Origin: CAZTLI01 sp964614375
Lineage (GTDB): Bacteria; Chloroflexota; Anaerolineae; Aggregatilineales; Phototrophicaceae
Length of the DNA stretch: 21,320 nucleotides
NCBI GenBank assembly: GCA_964614375.1
Contig: CAZTLI010000032.1
Location: forward strand, 1-21,320
Direction: 5' to 3'
The notes under the pieces are model-generated. The model ran no database searches. It was not told the origin of the DNA and saw only the letters and a program-made list of their open reading frames with translations. The translations under genes were made by a program, and so were the position numbers. Below, in pieces: positions 14,947 through 21,320 of the stretch; within the stretch, counting starts at the first letter, position 1; each line of letters starts with the position of its first letter.

Positions 14947-16452
14947 ATGGCCGGCACATTGCCCAACACCTTTATGCTGTCGATTATCCAGCTTGACACA
15001 GATGCGCCGACGCCGCTGTATCGCCAGATATATGACGGCATCCGCGCGGCAATTGTGGAGAATCAACTCAAGCCGGGTGTGCGTTTGCCCTCGTCACGCG
15101 ATTTGGCCGAGACGCTGGGTGTGTCGCGCAACACGATTATGAACGCCGTCGATCAATTGATTGCGGAGGGTTATCTGGAGACGCGCACCGGCGCAGGTAC
15201 ATTTGTTACGACCAGCCTGCCGGATGATTTGCCGGGATTGTTCGCGCGACCACAGGTTGATACCCCACAGACCCATGCACTGCGCGATATCGCAGACCGC
15301 GCCGAAATCCATCGCGACTCGAAAACAACCGATTTTCGTTATACCCCGCGTAGTGAGTATGCGTTTTTTGTCGGCACGCCGGATTTAGACGCCTTTCCGT
15401 TTCATATCTGGGCGCAGATGACCGCCCGCCACTATCGCTATACCCCACCCGGCGACTTCAATTACTATCCATCCGCCGCGGGCTACAGACCGCTGCGCGA
15501 AGCGATTGCCGAATATCTGCAAACATCGCGGGCGCTGCGTTGTGAACCGGAACAGGTCATCATTGTGTCGGGTTCGCAGCAGGCGTTACATCTGGCGGCA
15601 CACATTTTGCTCGATCCGGGCGCTGTGCTGTGGATGGAAGACCCCGGTTATGGTGGGGCGAGAGGCGCATTCAACGACAGCGGCGTGCAGATGATACCCA
15701 TACCGGTTGATGCGGAAGGCATGGATATCGACTATGCTATCGCCCACGCGCCGCCTGCGCGGGCGGTCTATATCACGCCGTCGCATCAATTTCCACTGGG
15801 GCACACCATGAGCCTCGCGCGGCGCTTGCGCCTGATTCAATGGGCACAGGAACAGGGCGCATGGATTGTGGAAGATGATTATGATAGTGAATTTCGCTAT
15901 GGGGGACATCCGGTGGCGGCGTTGCAGGGACTGGACCGACACCAGCGCGTGATTTATGCGGGCACGTTCAGCAAAGTGTTGTTCCCGGCGCTGCGATTGG
16001 GCTATCTGGTCGTGCCATTGGATTTGGTGACGGCGTTTGTGTCGGCGCGGCGGGTGATAGACCAGCATCCACCGCTGATTCCGCAGGCGGTGACTGCCGA
16101 ATTCATCCGCAGCGGGCACTTCATGCGCCACATCCGCCGGATGCGAAAGACCTACAGTCACAAACGCGATGTTTTGCTGGATGGTCTGTCACAGGCGCTG
16201 GGTGATTGGCTGCGTCCGATTGCCTGCGATTCGGGGATGCACATCACGGCGCTGCTGCCCGATGCTATAGACGATGTGGCATTGGCGCTGGCGTGTGCTG
16301 CGAATCACGTCGATGTGCTGCCGCTGTCGCCCTATTATCAGAATCGTGCCAACGTCATGCGGGGGCTGGTGATAGGCTATGCCGCCGCCAGCCCGGACGC
16401 CATCCAACGCGGTATCGAAAGGTTGACACAGGCATGTGCGGGATTTCGGTGA
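14947..16452 (+). CDS. MocR/PdxR-family GntR regulator with aminotransferase domain
   Basis: The 501-residue protein has an N-terminal GntR winged helix (about 10-85). The signature 'PLYRQIYDGIRAAIVENQL' leads into 'LPSSRDLAETLGVSRNT' and 'GYLETRTGAGTFV'. A class I aminotransferase fold follows (about 135-495). The PLP-binding lysine is Lys343 in 'YAGTFSKVLFPALRLGY'; 'SGSQQALHLAAHILLDPG' and 'EDDYDSEFRYGG' are the other cofactor regions. MocR proteins use PLP or an amino-acid derivative as effector and control vitamin B6, GABA, taurine or transport genes; the target here is not evident. AGGAA lies seven bases before the ATG at 14947; ATG 14923 and TTG 14920 are poorer. A PdxR-like role is possible but no pdxST is in view. 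Confidence 0.93.
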   Translation: MAGTLPNTFMLSIIQLDTDAPTPLYRQIYDGIRAAIVENQLKPGVRLPSSRDLAETLGVSRNTIMNAVDQLIAEGYLETRTGAGTFVTTSLPDDLPGLFARPQVDTPQTHALRDIADRAEIHRDSKTTDFRYTPRSEYAFFVGTPDLDAFPFHIWAQMTARHYRYTPPGDFNYYPSAAGYRPLREAIAEYLQTSRALRCEPEQVIIVSGSQQALHLAAHILLDPGAVLWMEDPGYGGARGAFNDSGVQMIPIPVDAEGMDIDYAIAHAPPARAVYITPSHQFPLGHTMSLARRLRLIQWAQEQGAWIVEDDYDSEFRYGGHPVAALQGLDRHQRVIYAGTFSKVLFPALRLGYLVVPLDLVTAFVSARRVIDQHPPLIPQAVTAEFIRSGHFMRHIRRMRKTYSHKRDVLLDGLSQALGDWLRPIACDSGMHITALLPDAIDDVALALACAANHVDVLPLSPYYQNRANVMRGLVIGYAAASPDAIQRGIERLTQACAGFR

Positions 16453-16504
16453 TGTCATTATTACTACGTGAAGCTGAAGCGTATCTACTCACCTGACCAT
16501 GCGT

Positions 16505-16596
16505 CAGCCTCCAAACCCCCATCCCCGCCCCTTCCCCCATAGACGAGGGCAGGGAGCAGAACGGGTCACAAGCGCGCAGGGGAGGGGTTGCCATGA
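16505..16596. repeat. C-rich/G-rich intergenic repeat element
   Basis: A run of CCCC blocks (CCCCCATCCCCGCCCCTTCC and on) is followed about 30 bases later by GAGGGCAGGGAG and then GGGGAGGGGTTG, so the two ends are imperfect inverted copies. This is the style of abundant non-coding C/G-tract repeats in filamentous bacterial genomes. The gap between the MocR and MBL genes (about 320 bases) holds this element and the promoter at 16713-16740, and no gene I can support. Confidence 0.45.
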
Positions 16597-16712
16597 GAAC
16601 AGGTAAAATCTCACGGGAAGGTGAATAATTACTCCACTGATGCTAGTCAAGAAAATAGTCGAATAATCATTTGATGAGTAACGAAGTCGTGGCTGCATGT
16701 GACCACTGCACA

Positions 16713-16740
16713 TTGACAAATGGAACAAAAGTTCTATCCT
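16713..16740 (+). promoter_or_regulatory. promoter of the metallo-beta-lactamase-fold gene
   Basis: A perfect TTGACA (16713-16718) and TATCCT (16735-16740) are 16 bases apart. Transcription would start near 16747, so the ATG at 16720 lies inside the promoter and cannot be the start. Confidence 0.6.
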
Positions 16741-16773
16741 ATAGATAGACATTTCGATTCCGAGGAAATGATG

Positions 16774-17478
16774 ATGAGCCAGAATGCCGTGAAGCGTCTT
16801 TATCTGATGCAGGTTGGGTCGATGCCGGAGTACGAGATTCCGATTGTGTGCTATCTGGCGCAAACGGGTGACGGCAAGCATATTCTGATTGACAGTGGTC
16901 TGCCGGAGATTATCCCTGAAGATGCCCAGGAGTTCGAGAATGGGCAGGACGTGATCGAGCAGTTGGCAAGCATAGGCTTAAAACCGGACGATATTGATAC
17001 CGTCATTTCGACCCATTATGATGGCGACCATGCCGGACGACACGCGGTATTCACAAAGGCGCAATATGTCGTTCAGCGTGTGCATCATCTGGATGCGGCG
17101 AGCAACCCGCGTTATGCTGCCATTCGCCGCCAATGGGATCGGCCCATGGAGCGCATTCGGCTGGTGGACGGGGATACGGAACTGCTGCCGGGTCTGGAGC
17201 TGATAGAGACGAGCGGGCATGTGCCCGGCCATCAATCGGTGCTGGTGCGGCTGCCCAAAACGGGGGCGATTTTACTGACGATTGACGCTGTACCCTTCGG
17301 CGAGGGCTTTACCCGTGACGCGGAGGACGACGGTAGCCACCCGGACGCCGAAGCGATCCGCGCCAGCACGATCAAACTGCTTGATCTGGTCGAACGGGAG
17401 CCTATCGCGTTGGTGATTTTCGGGCATGATATGGAACAGTGGAAAGGGCTGAAAAAGCTGCCGGCGTATTACGAGTGA
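16774..17478 (+). CDS. metallo-beta-lactamase-fold hydrolase (quorum-quenching-lactonase-like)
   Basis: The 234-residue protein is an MBL-fold enzyme of the AttM/AiiA-like lactonase group by layout: 'YLAQTGDGKHILIDSGLPE', 'DTVISTHYDGDHAG', 'ETSGHVPGHQSVLV', 'LLTIDAVPF', 'VIFGHD'. Metal ligands would be His81, Asp85, His86, His149, Asp171 and His218. The usual second histidine of HxHxDH is Asp83, so the motif reads H-Y-D-G-D-H. Possible substrates include lactones or other esters; none can be assigned. Three ATGs stand in a row (16768, 16771, 16774); GAGGA at 16762-16766 is seven bases from the third, which is why it is chosen. The protein has no signal peptide. It is transcribed from its own promoter. 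Confidence 0.87.
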   Translation: MSQNAVKRLYLMQVGSMPEYEIPIVCYLAQTGDGKHILIDSGLPEIIPEDAQEFENGQDVIEQLASIGLKPDDIDTVISTHYDGDHAGRHAVFTKAQYVVQRVHHLDAASNPRYAAIRRQWDRPMERIRLVDGDTELLPGLELIETSGHVPGHQSVLVRLPKTGAILLTIDAVPFGEGFTRDAEDDGSHPDAEAIRASTIKLLDLVEREPIALVIFGHDMEQWKGLKKLPAYYE

Positions 17479-17543
17479 GGATGCAAGCAAACTATTCCCC
17501 TGAAAACCTGACCTTTTCCGAAATTCCCAATTGCAAATGTTCC

Positions 17544-17650
17544 GCCACACGTTAAAACGTGCGGCTGCCGCAAAGACAAGTCATCTGAAGATGACTAAAT
17601 AGCTACAGCGGGCGTGTTTTTCGCCATCCGAACGTGTCCCCTTCAGGGGG
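17544..17650. repeat. cluster of three hairpins in the MBL-DUF309 gap
   Basis: Three consecutive inverted repeats stand between convergent genes. The first is GCCACACGTT/AACGTGCGGC (17544-17553 with 17556-17565, one mismatch). The second is a perfect AGTCATCT/AGATGACT (17579-17586 with 17589-17596). The third is CCCC-TTCA-GGGG near 17638-17649. None has a proper T run. They may act as bidirectional transcript ends, or be remnants of a palindromic repeat or mobile element end. Confidence 0.45.
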
Positions 17651-17723
17651 TGTGGCGTTTTGGTAGCCGATGGCTTTCGCTTCTGGTGGTGAAAGTGGCA
17701 AATTGCACAAAAGCGGCAGGTTT

Positions 17724-18500
17724 TCAGCTATTCCCCACTACCAGCTTGACGGGTTGCAGCAGGGCGGGGTCGAACTGGTCGAAATGGGCCTCGCCTAAGC
17801 GTTCCAACTCCGCCCGCACCTTCGCCGAATCTGCCCGCAGCGCCGCCACATCAATCCCCTGACACACATCCGGCAGCACCGCCAGCCACTGCACGCTTCG
17901 CATGAGCATTTTCTTCGCGCCGCGATAGTTGCCGCGTTCTATCTGATAATAGGCCACGCCGACCTGTAATATGGCGCGGTACAAATCGCGCACAGGGCCT
18001 TCGGTCTGCATCCATTGTTCCTCGAATAAATCATGCTGCGGATAGTATTCACCCGCGTTGAACTTCTCGACACCCTGAATCGCCAGCGGCGGCAGCGCTT
18101 CCTGACATTCACAATCAAGCTGCTCTATCAACGCCGGGTCGGGCACACGGGCATAGTCACGCGCCAGTTTACGCGCCGTCTGCACCAGTTCGTGCGATTC
18201 CAGCGCCAGATTCGCGCCCGCAATCAGGGCCTGTTCGCCGGTGGTCGCATCATCCGCGCCGACAATCACCGGAATTCGCCGCGTCGCGGGACTGCTCTTG
18301 GGCGTCGTTGTCCAGAAGCGCCAATCAGAATCTGCCCCATCGACCAGTATCAACGCCACCTGATGATCGACCAGCAGCGCCATATAAGTCGCGCGGTCAT
18401 CGTGCCGGGTGATGGCATAGTCGTCTGCGAGCTTCGCGCGAATGTCGTCCGCCCACGGTATATTACCGGGGAGCACAATCAGGGGTTTTGTCTCGGTCAT
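17724..18500 (-). CDS. degenerate receiver domain fused to DUF309
   Basis: The 258-residue protein has two parts. Residues about 5-117 follow the beta-alpha pattern of a response-regulator receiver: 'LILVDG' with Asp54 at the phosphoacceptor place, 'RRIPVIVGADD', 'EQALIAGANLAL'. However, it lacks the N-terminal acidic pair and the conserved lysine, so phosphorylation is doubtful. Residues about 140-225 are a DUF309 domain with the signature F147-N-x-G150-E-Y-Y-x-x-H156-D-x-x-E160...W163 and 'LYRAILQVGVAYYQIERGNYRGA'. DUF309 proteins are small helical domains of unknown activity. AAGGA sits seven bases before the ATG at 18500; the adjacent GTG at 18503 is too close. It is divergent from pcm. 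Confidence 0.85.
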   Translation of the reverse strand: MTETKPLIVLPGNIPWADDIRAKLADDYAITRHDDRATYMALLVDHQVALILVDGADSDWRFWTTTPKSSPATRRIPVIVGADDATTGEQALIAGANLALESHELVQTARKLARDYARVPDPALIEQLDCECQEALPPLAIQGVEKFNAGEYYPQHDLFEEQWMQTEGPVRDLYRAILQVGVAYYQIERGNYRGAKKMLMRSVQWLAVLPDVCQGIDVAALRADSAKVRAELERLGEAHFDQFDPALLQPVKLVVGNS

Positions 18501-18629
18501 CACCTGTTCCTTATCTATTTGACATCATGCCGTCCATTGTAACGGCGAATCGCTAGATGCGTGTTAACAGGCAGTTTTCGCTCAAGCTGGTGATTTATAA
18601 GCGATGTTACAAGTTTCAAATGCCTTAAC

Positions 18630-18658
18630 TTGCCCCAAAATCGACCTCATGCTAGAGT
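18630..18658 (+). promoter_or_regulatory. candidate promoter for pcm
   Basis: TTGCCC (18630-18635) and TAGAGT (18653-18658) are 17 bases apart; each matches consensus at four of six positions. The leader would be about 48 bases. Confidence 0.33.
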
Positions 18659-18712
18659 TAATCATATAAACCATGCACAAACCCAAATTTAACGATAGTG
18701 GGTGATTGACTG

Positions 18713-19393
18713 ATGGTCGATGAAGAGAAATTGCGTGTGCTGCGCCATAAAATGGTGGATAAACAACTGGCCGCGCGCGGCATAACCGATAGACGGGTGC
18801 TGCGGGTGATGAAGAGTGTGCCCCGGCATCAGTTCGTCTCGCCCGACCTCGCGCATCTGGCCTATCGCGATTCGCCGCTGCCGATTGGCGATGACCAGAC
18901 CATATCACAACCGTACATGGTCGCGCTCATGACACAGTTGCTCCGGCTGCGGGGCGATGAAAAGGTACTGGAAATCGGCACGGGGTCGGGTTATCAGACG
19001 GCGATACTCTGCCGCCTCAGCCGTTATGTATATAGCCTGGAACGGGCGCCGCGATTGGCAGAACGCGCCGGACGTATCCTCGCGTCGCTGGGGATAGAGA
19101 ATGTCGATATTCATATCGGGGATGGCAGTCAGGGGTTGGCGGATATGGCCTATTTTGACGCTATAATCGTCACGGCTGCCGCGCCAGTGCTGCCGGGGCC
19201 GCTGTGTGCCCAATTGAGTCCGCAAGGCGGGCGCATGATTATTCCAGTAGGTCAAAAAGAAGCCGACCAGTATCTGCAAATTGTCACCCGGCGGGGCAAT
19301 CGTCTGCATATTCAGCGCGATATTGCCGTGCGCTTCGTGCCCCTGATTGGTCGCTATGGTTTCAAAGCCGACGACTCATCCGCTGTCGTCTGA
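18713..19393 (+). CDS. pcm: protein-L-isoaspartate O-methyltransferase
   Basis: The 226-residue cytoplasmic enzyme methylates L-isoaspartyl residues in damaged proteins, using S-adenosylmethionine, to start their repair. It has the family's N-terminal 'MVDKQLAARGITDRRVLRVM..VPRHQFV' segment and the substrate-loop motif 'PIGDDQTISQPYMVALM' (57-73). SAM motif I is 'VLEIGTGSGYQTAIL' (85-99), and 'YFDAIIVTAAAP' and 'GGRMIIPVG' follow. Its length fits the family (about 210-230). The ATG at 18713 has only a weak GGTGA upstream but matches the conserved start. Its last 18 bases overlap the end of the convergent methyltransferase gene. Confidence 0.95.
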   Translation: MVDEEKLRVLRHKMVDKQLAARGITDRRVLRVMKSVPRHQFVSPDLAHLAYRDSPLPIGDDQTISQPYMVALMTQLLRLRGDEKVLEIGTGSGYQTAILCRLSRYVYSLERAPRLAERAGRILASLGIENVDIHIGDGSQGLADMAYFDAIIVTAAAPVLPGPLCAQLSPQGGRMIIPVGQKEADQYLQIVTRRGNRLHIQRDIAVRFVPLIGRYGFKADDSSAVV

Positions 19394-20278
19394 TGTGTCC
19401 CCTTCGTGGCTGTTCGCGCGTTCTTTATGCTCCACAAATTCCCGAATAAATCCGCCGTTGTCGCTAGCAAGCAGCACACCCGGAATCTTGGTGATGGACA
19501 ATTCGCCAAAGTGATTGACCAGATGTGTGATTTGCTGGCGCATAATCAGAATCACATCTTCCCACATCACATCGTCGGGTAGCTGGGGTTCACGCATGTT
19601 GCGCGTGCTATCGAGATAACGAATCGCGGGGTCAACCTCCGTAAAGACGAGCGAACCGGGTAAATCGTAACGCACGACACCATAAAAATGCCGCGCCAGG
19701 ATTCGTGCGCCATTTTCCAATGCGAAGGCATCACTTGCAGGCGCAGGCGCGCGCACCTGGGACGCCCCCAGGCGGGTCAACAGCACCACCGCCCGCCGCA
19801 TCAACACTTGAAATTCAGGCATATTGTGCAGGCTGTTGGTCGCGGTCATGATGATGCCGCCGGGTTTTAGCACCCGTTTAAATTCGACAATGGCCTTTTC
19901 GATATTGGGGACGTGATAGAGCATGTGATTCGCCATCACGACATCGAAGCTGTCATCGTCAAAGGGCAAATCGTCGGCCTGTCCTAATTTGAGGTTTTCA
20001 TCGGGCGCGGGATGTTTGATCAGCATCCCTTCCGACGCATCCAGACCGTGATAGTCAATGTCGGGATGCACAGCCTGTAACGCGGAATAATATGTGCCCG
20101 GCCCACAACCGACATCCAGCACCCGTTCGCTGCCCTGCCAATGGATGCACTTGAGCGCCCATTCCACAAAATTGATTTTCGGCACCGTATATAAATCATG
20201 CGTTTCCTGCCGGATTCGCAAGAGTTCGTCCGTTTCGTATTGTTTCCGAATGCTTTCGGGATCGTGATGTGCTGGCAT
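19376..20278 (-). CDS. class I SAM-dependent methyltransferase (Methyltransf_11 type)
   Basis: The 300-residue protein has SAM motif I 'VLDVGCGPGTYY' (53-64) and an acidic residue at the end of strand 2 ('YHGLDASEGML'). 'ADDLPFDDDSFDVVMANHMLYHV' (101-123) and motif III 'FKRVLKPGGIIMTATNS' follow. This is the UbiE/ubiquinone-biosynthesis-like fold group acting on small molecules. The C-terminal third (about 160-300) is less typical and may hold the acceptor site. The substrate is unknown. The ribosome binding site before the ATG at 20278 is weak. It overlaps pcm tail-to-tail and has no evident functional link to it. Confidence 0.88.
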   Translation of the reverse strand: MPAHHDPESIRKQYETDELLRIRQETHDLYTVPKINFVEWALKCIHWQGSERVLDVGCGPGTYYSALQAVHPDIDYHGLDASEGMLIKHPAPDENLKLGQADDLPFDDDSFDVVMANHMLYHVPNIEKAIVEFKRVLKPGGIIMTATNSLHNMPEFQVLMRRAVVLLTRLGASQVRAPAPASDAFALENGARILARHFYGVVRYDLPGSLVFTEVDPAIRYLDSTRNMREPQLPDDVMWEDVILIMRQQITHLVNHFGELSITKIPGVLLASDNGGFIREFVEHKERANSHEGDTSDDSG

Positions 20279-20460
20279 AGGTTAACCGCCGGGTATATAG
20301 TACGTGTTTCTAGCACAGGGTTATAGCAATTTATTTGAGACTTGACCAGTTGCGCCCACAGCGTTTGGGTTAGAGTGTGTTACAAGCGCCGGGTGCGGAC
20401 AAATAATATCACCTGCAATTAACCCAACACCCGTTACCATCACACTATACAAGATGGACA

Positions 20461-20489
20461 TGGTTCAACTGGTTCATTCCTACTATACT
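20461..20489 (+). promoter_or_regulatory. direct repeat and -10 box before the threonine-dehydratase-like gene
   Basis: TGGTTCA occurs twice (20461-20467 and 20470-20476) with a 9-base period, followed by TATACT at 20484-20489. The repeats occupy the -35 area, so an activator or repressor site is possible. The leader to the ATG would be about 80 bases. Confidence 0.3.
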
Positions 20490-20575
20490 AACACTCGCCA
20501 ATTGTGCAACTGTTTCACCAGCAAGTACATCTATCATACGATACTTTGCACGAATTACCACTGAGGATACGTCAC

Positions 20576-21320
20576 ATGGTCTCACTGGCCGATATTGCTC
20601 TCGCCCGCTATCGAATCGCGCCACACCTCGCGCCAACGCCGCTGGAAGATGCGCCTGGATTAGGCGAGCAGGTTTATCTGAAGCTCGAAAATGCCAATAA
20701 AACCCATTCCTTCAAGATTCGTGGCGCCCTCAATGCGCTGCTGGCCCTGGATGAATCCGCCCGCAAGCGCGGGATTGTCGCCGCGTCATCGGGGAATCAT
20801 GCCCAGGCATTGGCCTATGCCGCCAAGTTGATTGATGTGCAGGCGCGGATTGTCATGCCAGCCCATACACCGAAGCGCAAGGTTAACGGGGTTCAACATT
20901 ATGGCGCGCAGGCCATCTTGTCCGCAGAAAATTATGACGAAGCCGAATACCTCGCCCGCCAGATGGAGCGCGATGACGGGCTGACATTCGTATCCGCCTA
21001 TAACGACGCCCACGTCATCGCGGGACAGGGGACAATCGGCATCGAAATTGTCGAACAGCTATCCAATGTGCGGCGCGTCATCGTCCCGACCAGCGGCGGT
21101 GGGTTGATTGCCGGTGTGGGCGTGGCGATTAAATCGCTGCGACGGCGCGCACAGGTGATCGGCGTAAATGCCGAGTCCGCCCCGGCGATGTACAACCAGT
21201 TTTACAACACACAACAGCCGCAGGTCTGGGACACGCTGGCGGAAGCCCTATCGGGCGACATCGAAGCCGGCAGCATCACCATCCCCCTTTCAAAACAGGT
21301 CGTCGATGACATTGTGCTCG
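20576..21320 (+). CDS. PLP-dependent threonine dehydratase / serine-threonine ammonia-lyase family (partial)
   Basis: The first 248 codons are present and the gene runs off the right edge. The PLP lysine is Lys47 in 'THSFKIRGALNAL'. The Asn loop 'ASSGNHAQALAYAAK' and the phosphate-binding glycine loop 'VPTSGGGLIAGVGVA' are both intact. The fold-type II enzyme removes ammonia from threonine or serine to give 2-oxobutanoate or pyruvate. Biosynthetic IlvA and catabolic TdcB types differ mainly at the C-terminus, where a regulatory ACT-like domain would lie, and that part is not seen. Serine racemase-like enzymes are also close relatives. GAGGA lies eight bases before the ATG. Confidence 0.92.
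   Translation, partial: MVSLADIALARYRIAPHLAPTPLEDAPGLGEQVYLKLENANKTHSFKIRGALNALLALDESARKRGIVAASSGNHAQALAYAAKLIDVQARIVMPAHTPKRKVNGVQHYGAQAILSAENYDEAEYLARQMERDDGLTFVSAYNDAHVIAGQGTIGIEIVEQLSNVRRVIVPTSGGGLIAGVGVAIKSLRRRAQVIGVNAESAPAMYNQFYNTQQPQVWDTLAEALSGDIEAGSITIPLSKQVVDDIVL

Noticed and set aside
15586..16161. 191-residue minus-strand reading frame inside the MocR gene
   Set aside because: It is antisense to the conserved aminotransferase domain and has no motif or start signal.
1..21320. CRISPR array, tRNA/rRNA genes, transposase or integrase
   Set aside because: I found no regularly spaced identical repeats, no tRNA or rRNA sequence that I could recognise, and no recombinase motifs in any open frame.

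Overview
The window looks like ordinary chromosome from a bacterium with moderate-to-high GC content. It carries metabolic and envelope genes scattered on both strands, and I see no phage, plasmid or insertion-sequence genes. Several features recall environmental Chloroflexota (Anaerolineae-like) genomes: a very long TIR/WD40 membrane protein, a secreted PA14-SH3 protein, a YacL-type PIN/TRAM membrane protein, and degenerate intergenic repeats of the kind that is common there. That assignment is inference from gene content; there is no rRNA or other taxonomic marker here.

Layout, left to right. A small DUF4342-like membrane protein lies on the minus strand (135-524). A secreted PA14 + 2xSH3 protein (747-1766) ends at a clear intrinsic terminator, followed by a beta-lactamase-fold serine hydrolase (1854-2807). 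A minus-strand PIN/TRAM membrane protein (2891-3946) has a long, foldable leader. An esterase (4239-5105, minus) diverges from a MerR-TipAS regulator (5289-6092). A nucleotidyltransferase-fold protein (6356-7141, minus) diverges from a lipoprotein class B penicillin-binding protein (7303-9537). A DUF1801 protein (9955-10374, minus) diverges from a 1063-residue TIR-transmembrane-WD40 protein (10512-13703), which converges on an MscS channel (13821-14606, minus). A MocR-type GntR/aminotransferase regulator (14947-16452) is followed by a metallo-beta-lactamase-fold hydrolase (16774-17478). A pseudo-receiver/DUF309 protein (17724-18500, minus) diverges from a protein-L-isoaspartate methyltransferase (18713-19393). 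The latter overlaps tail-to-tail with a class I SAM methyltransferase (19376-20278, minus). A PLP threonine-dehydratase-family enzyme runs off the right edge (20576-21320).

Most genes appear to be single transcription units, with strands alternating and promoters recognisable in many intergenic gaps. I see no long operon, so functional links between neighbours are weak. The exceptions are regulator/target-type divergent pairs: MerR-TipAS with the esterase is the best candidate.

The most interesting object is the TIR-WD40 protein. It has a TIR domain with a NADase-type glutamate, one transmembrane helix with a basic cytoplasmic flank, an Ala-rich coiled-coil stalk and 14 WD40 blades. All eight cysteines beyond the membrane fall into four close pairs. 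This suggests a receptor-like protein with an extracytoplasmic double propeller and a cytoplasmic TIR effector. Second is the structured leader directly upstream of the PIN/TRAM gene, which abuts its ribosome binding site.
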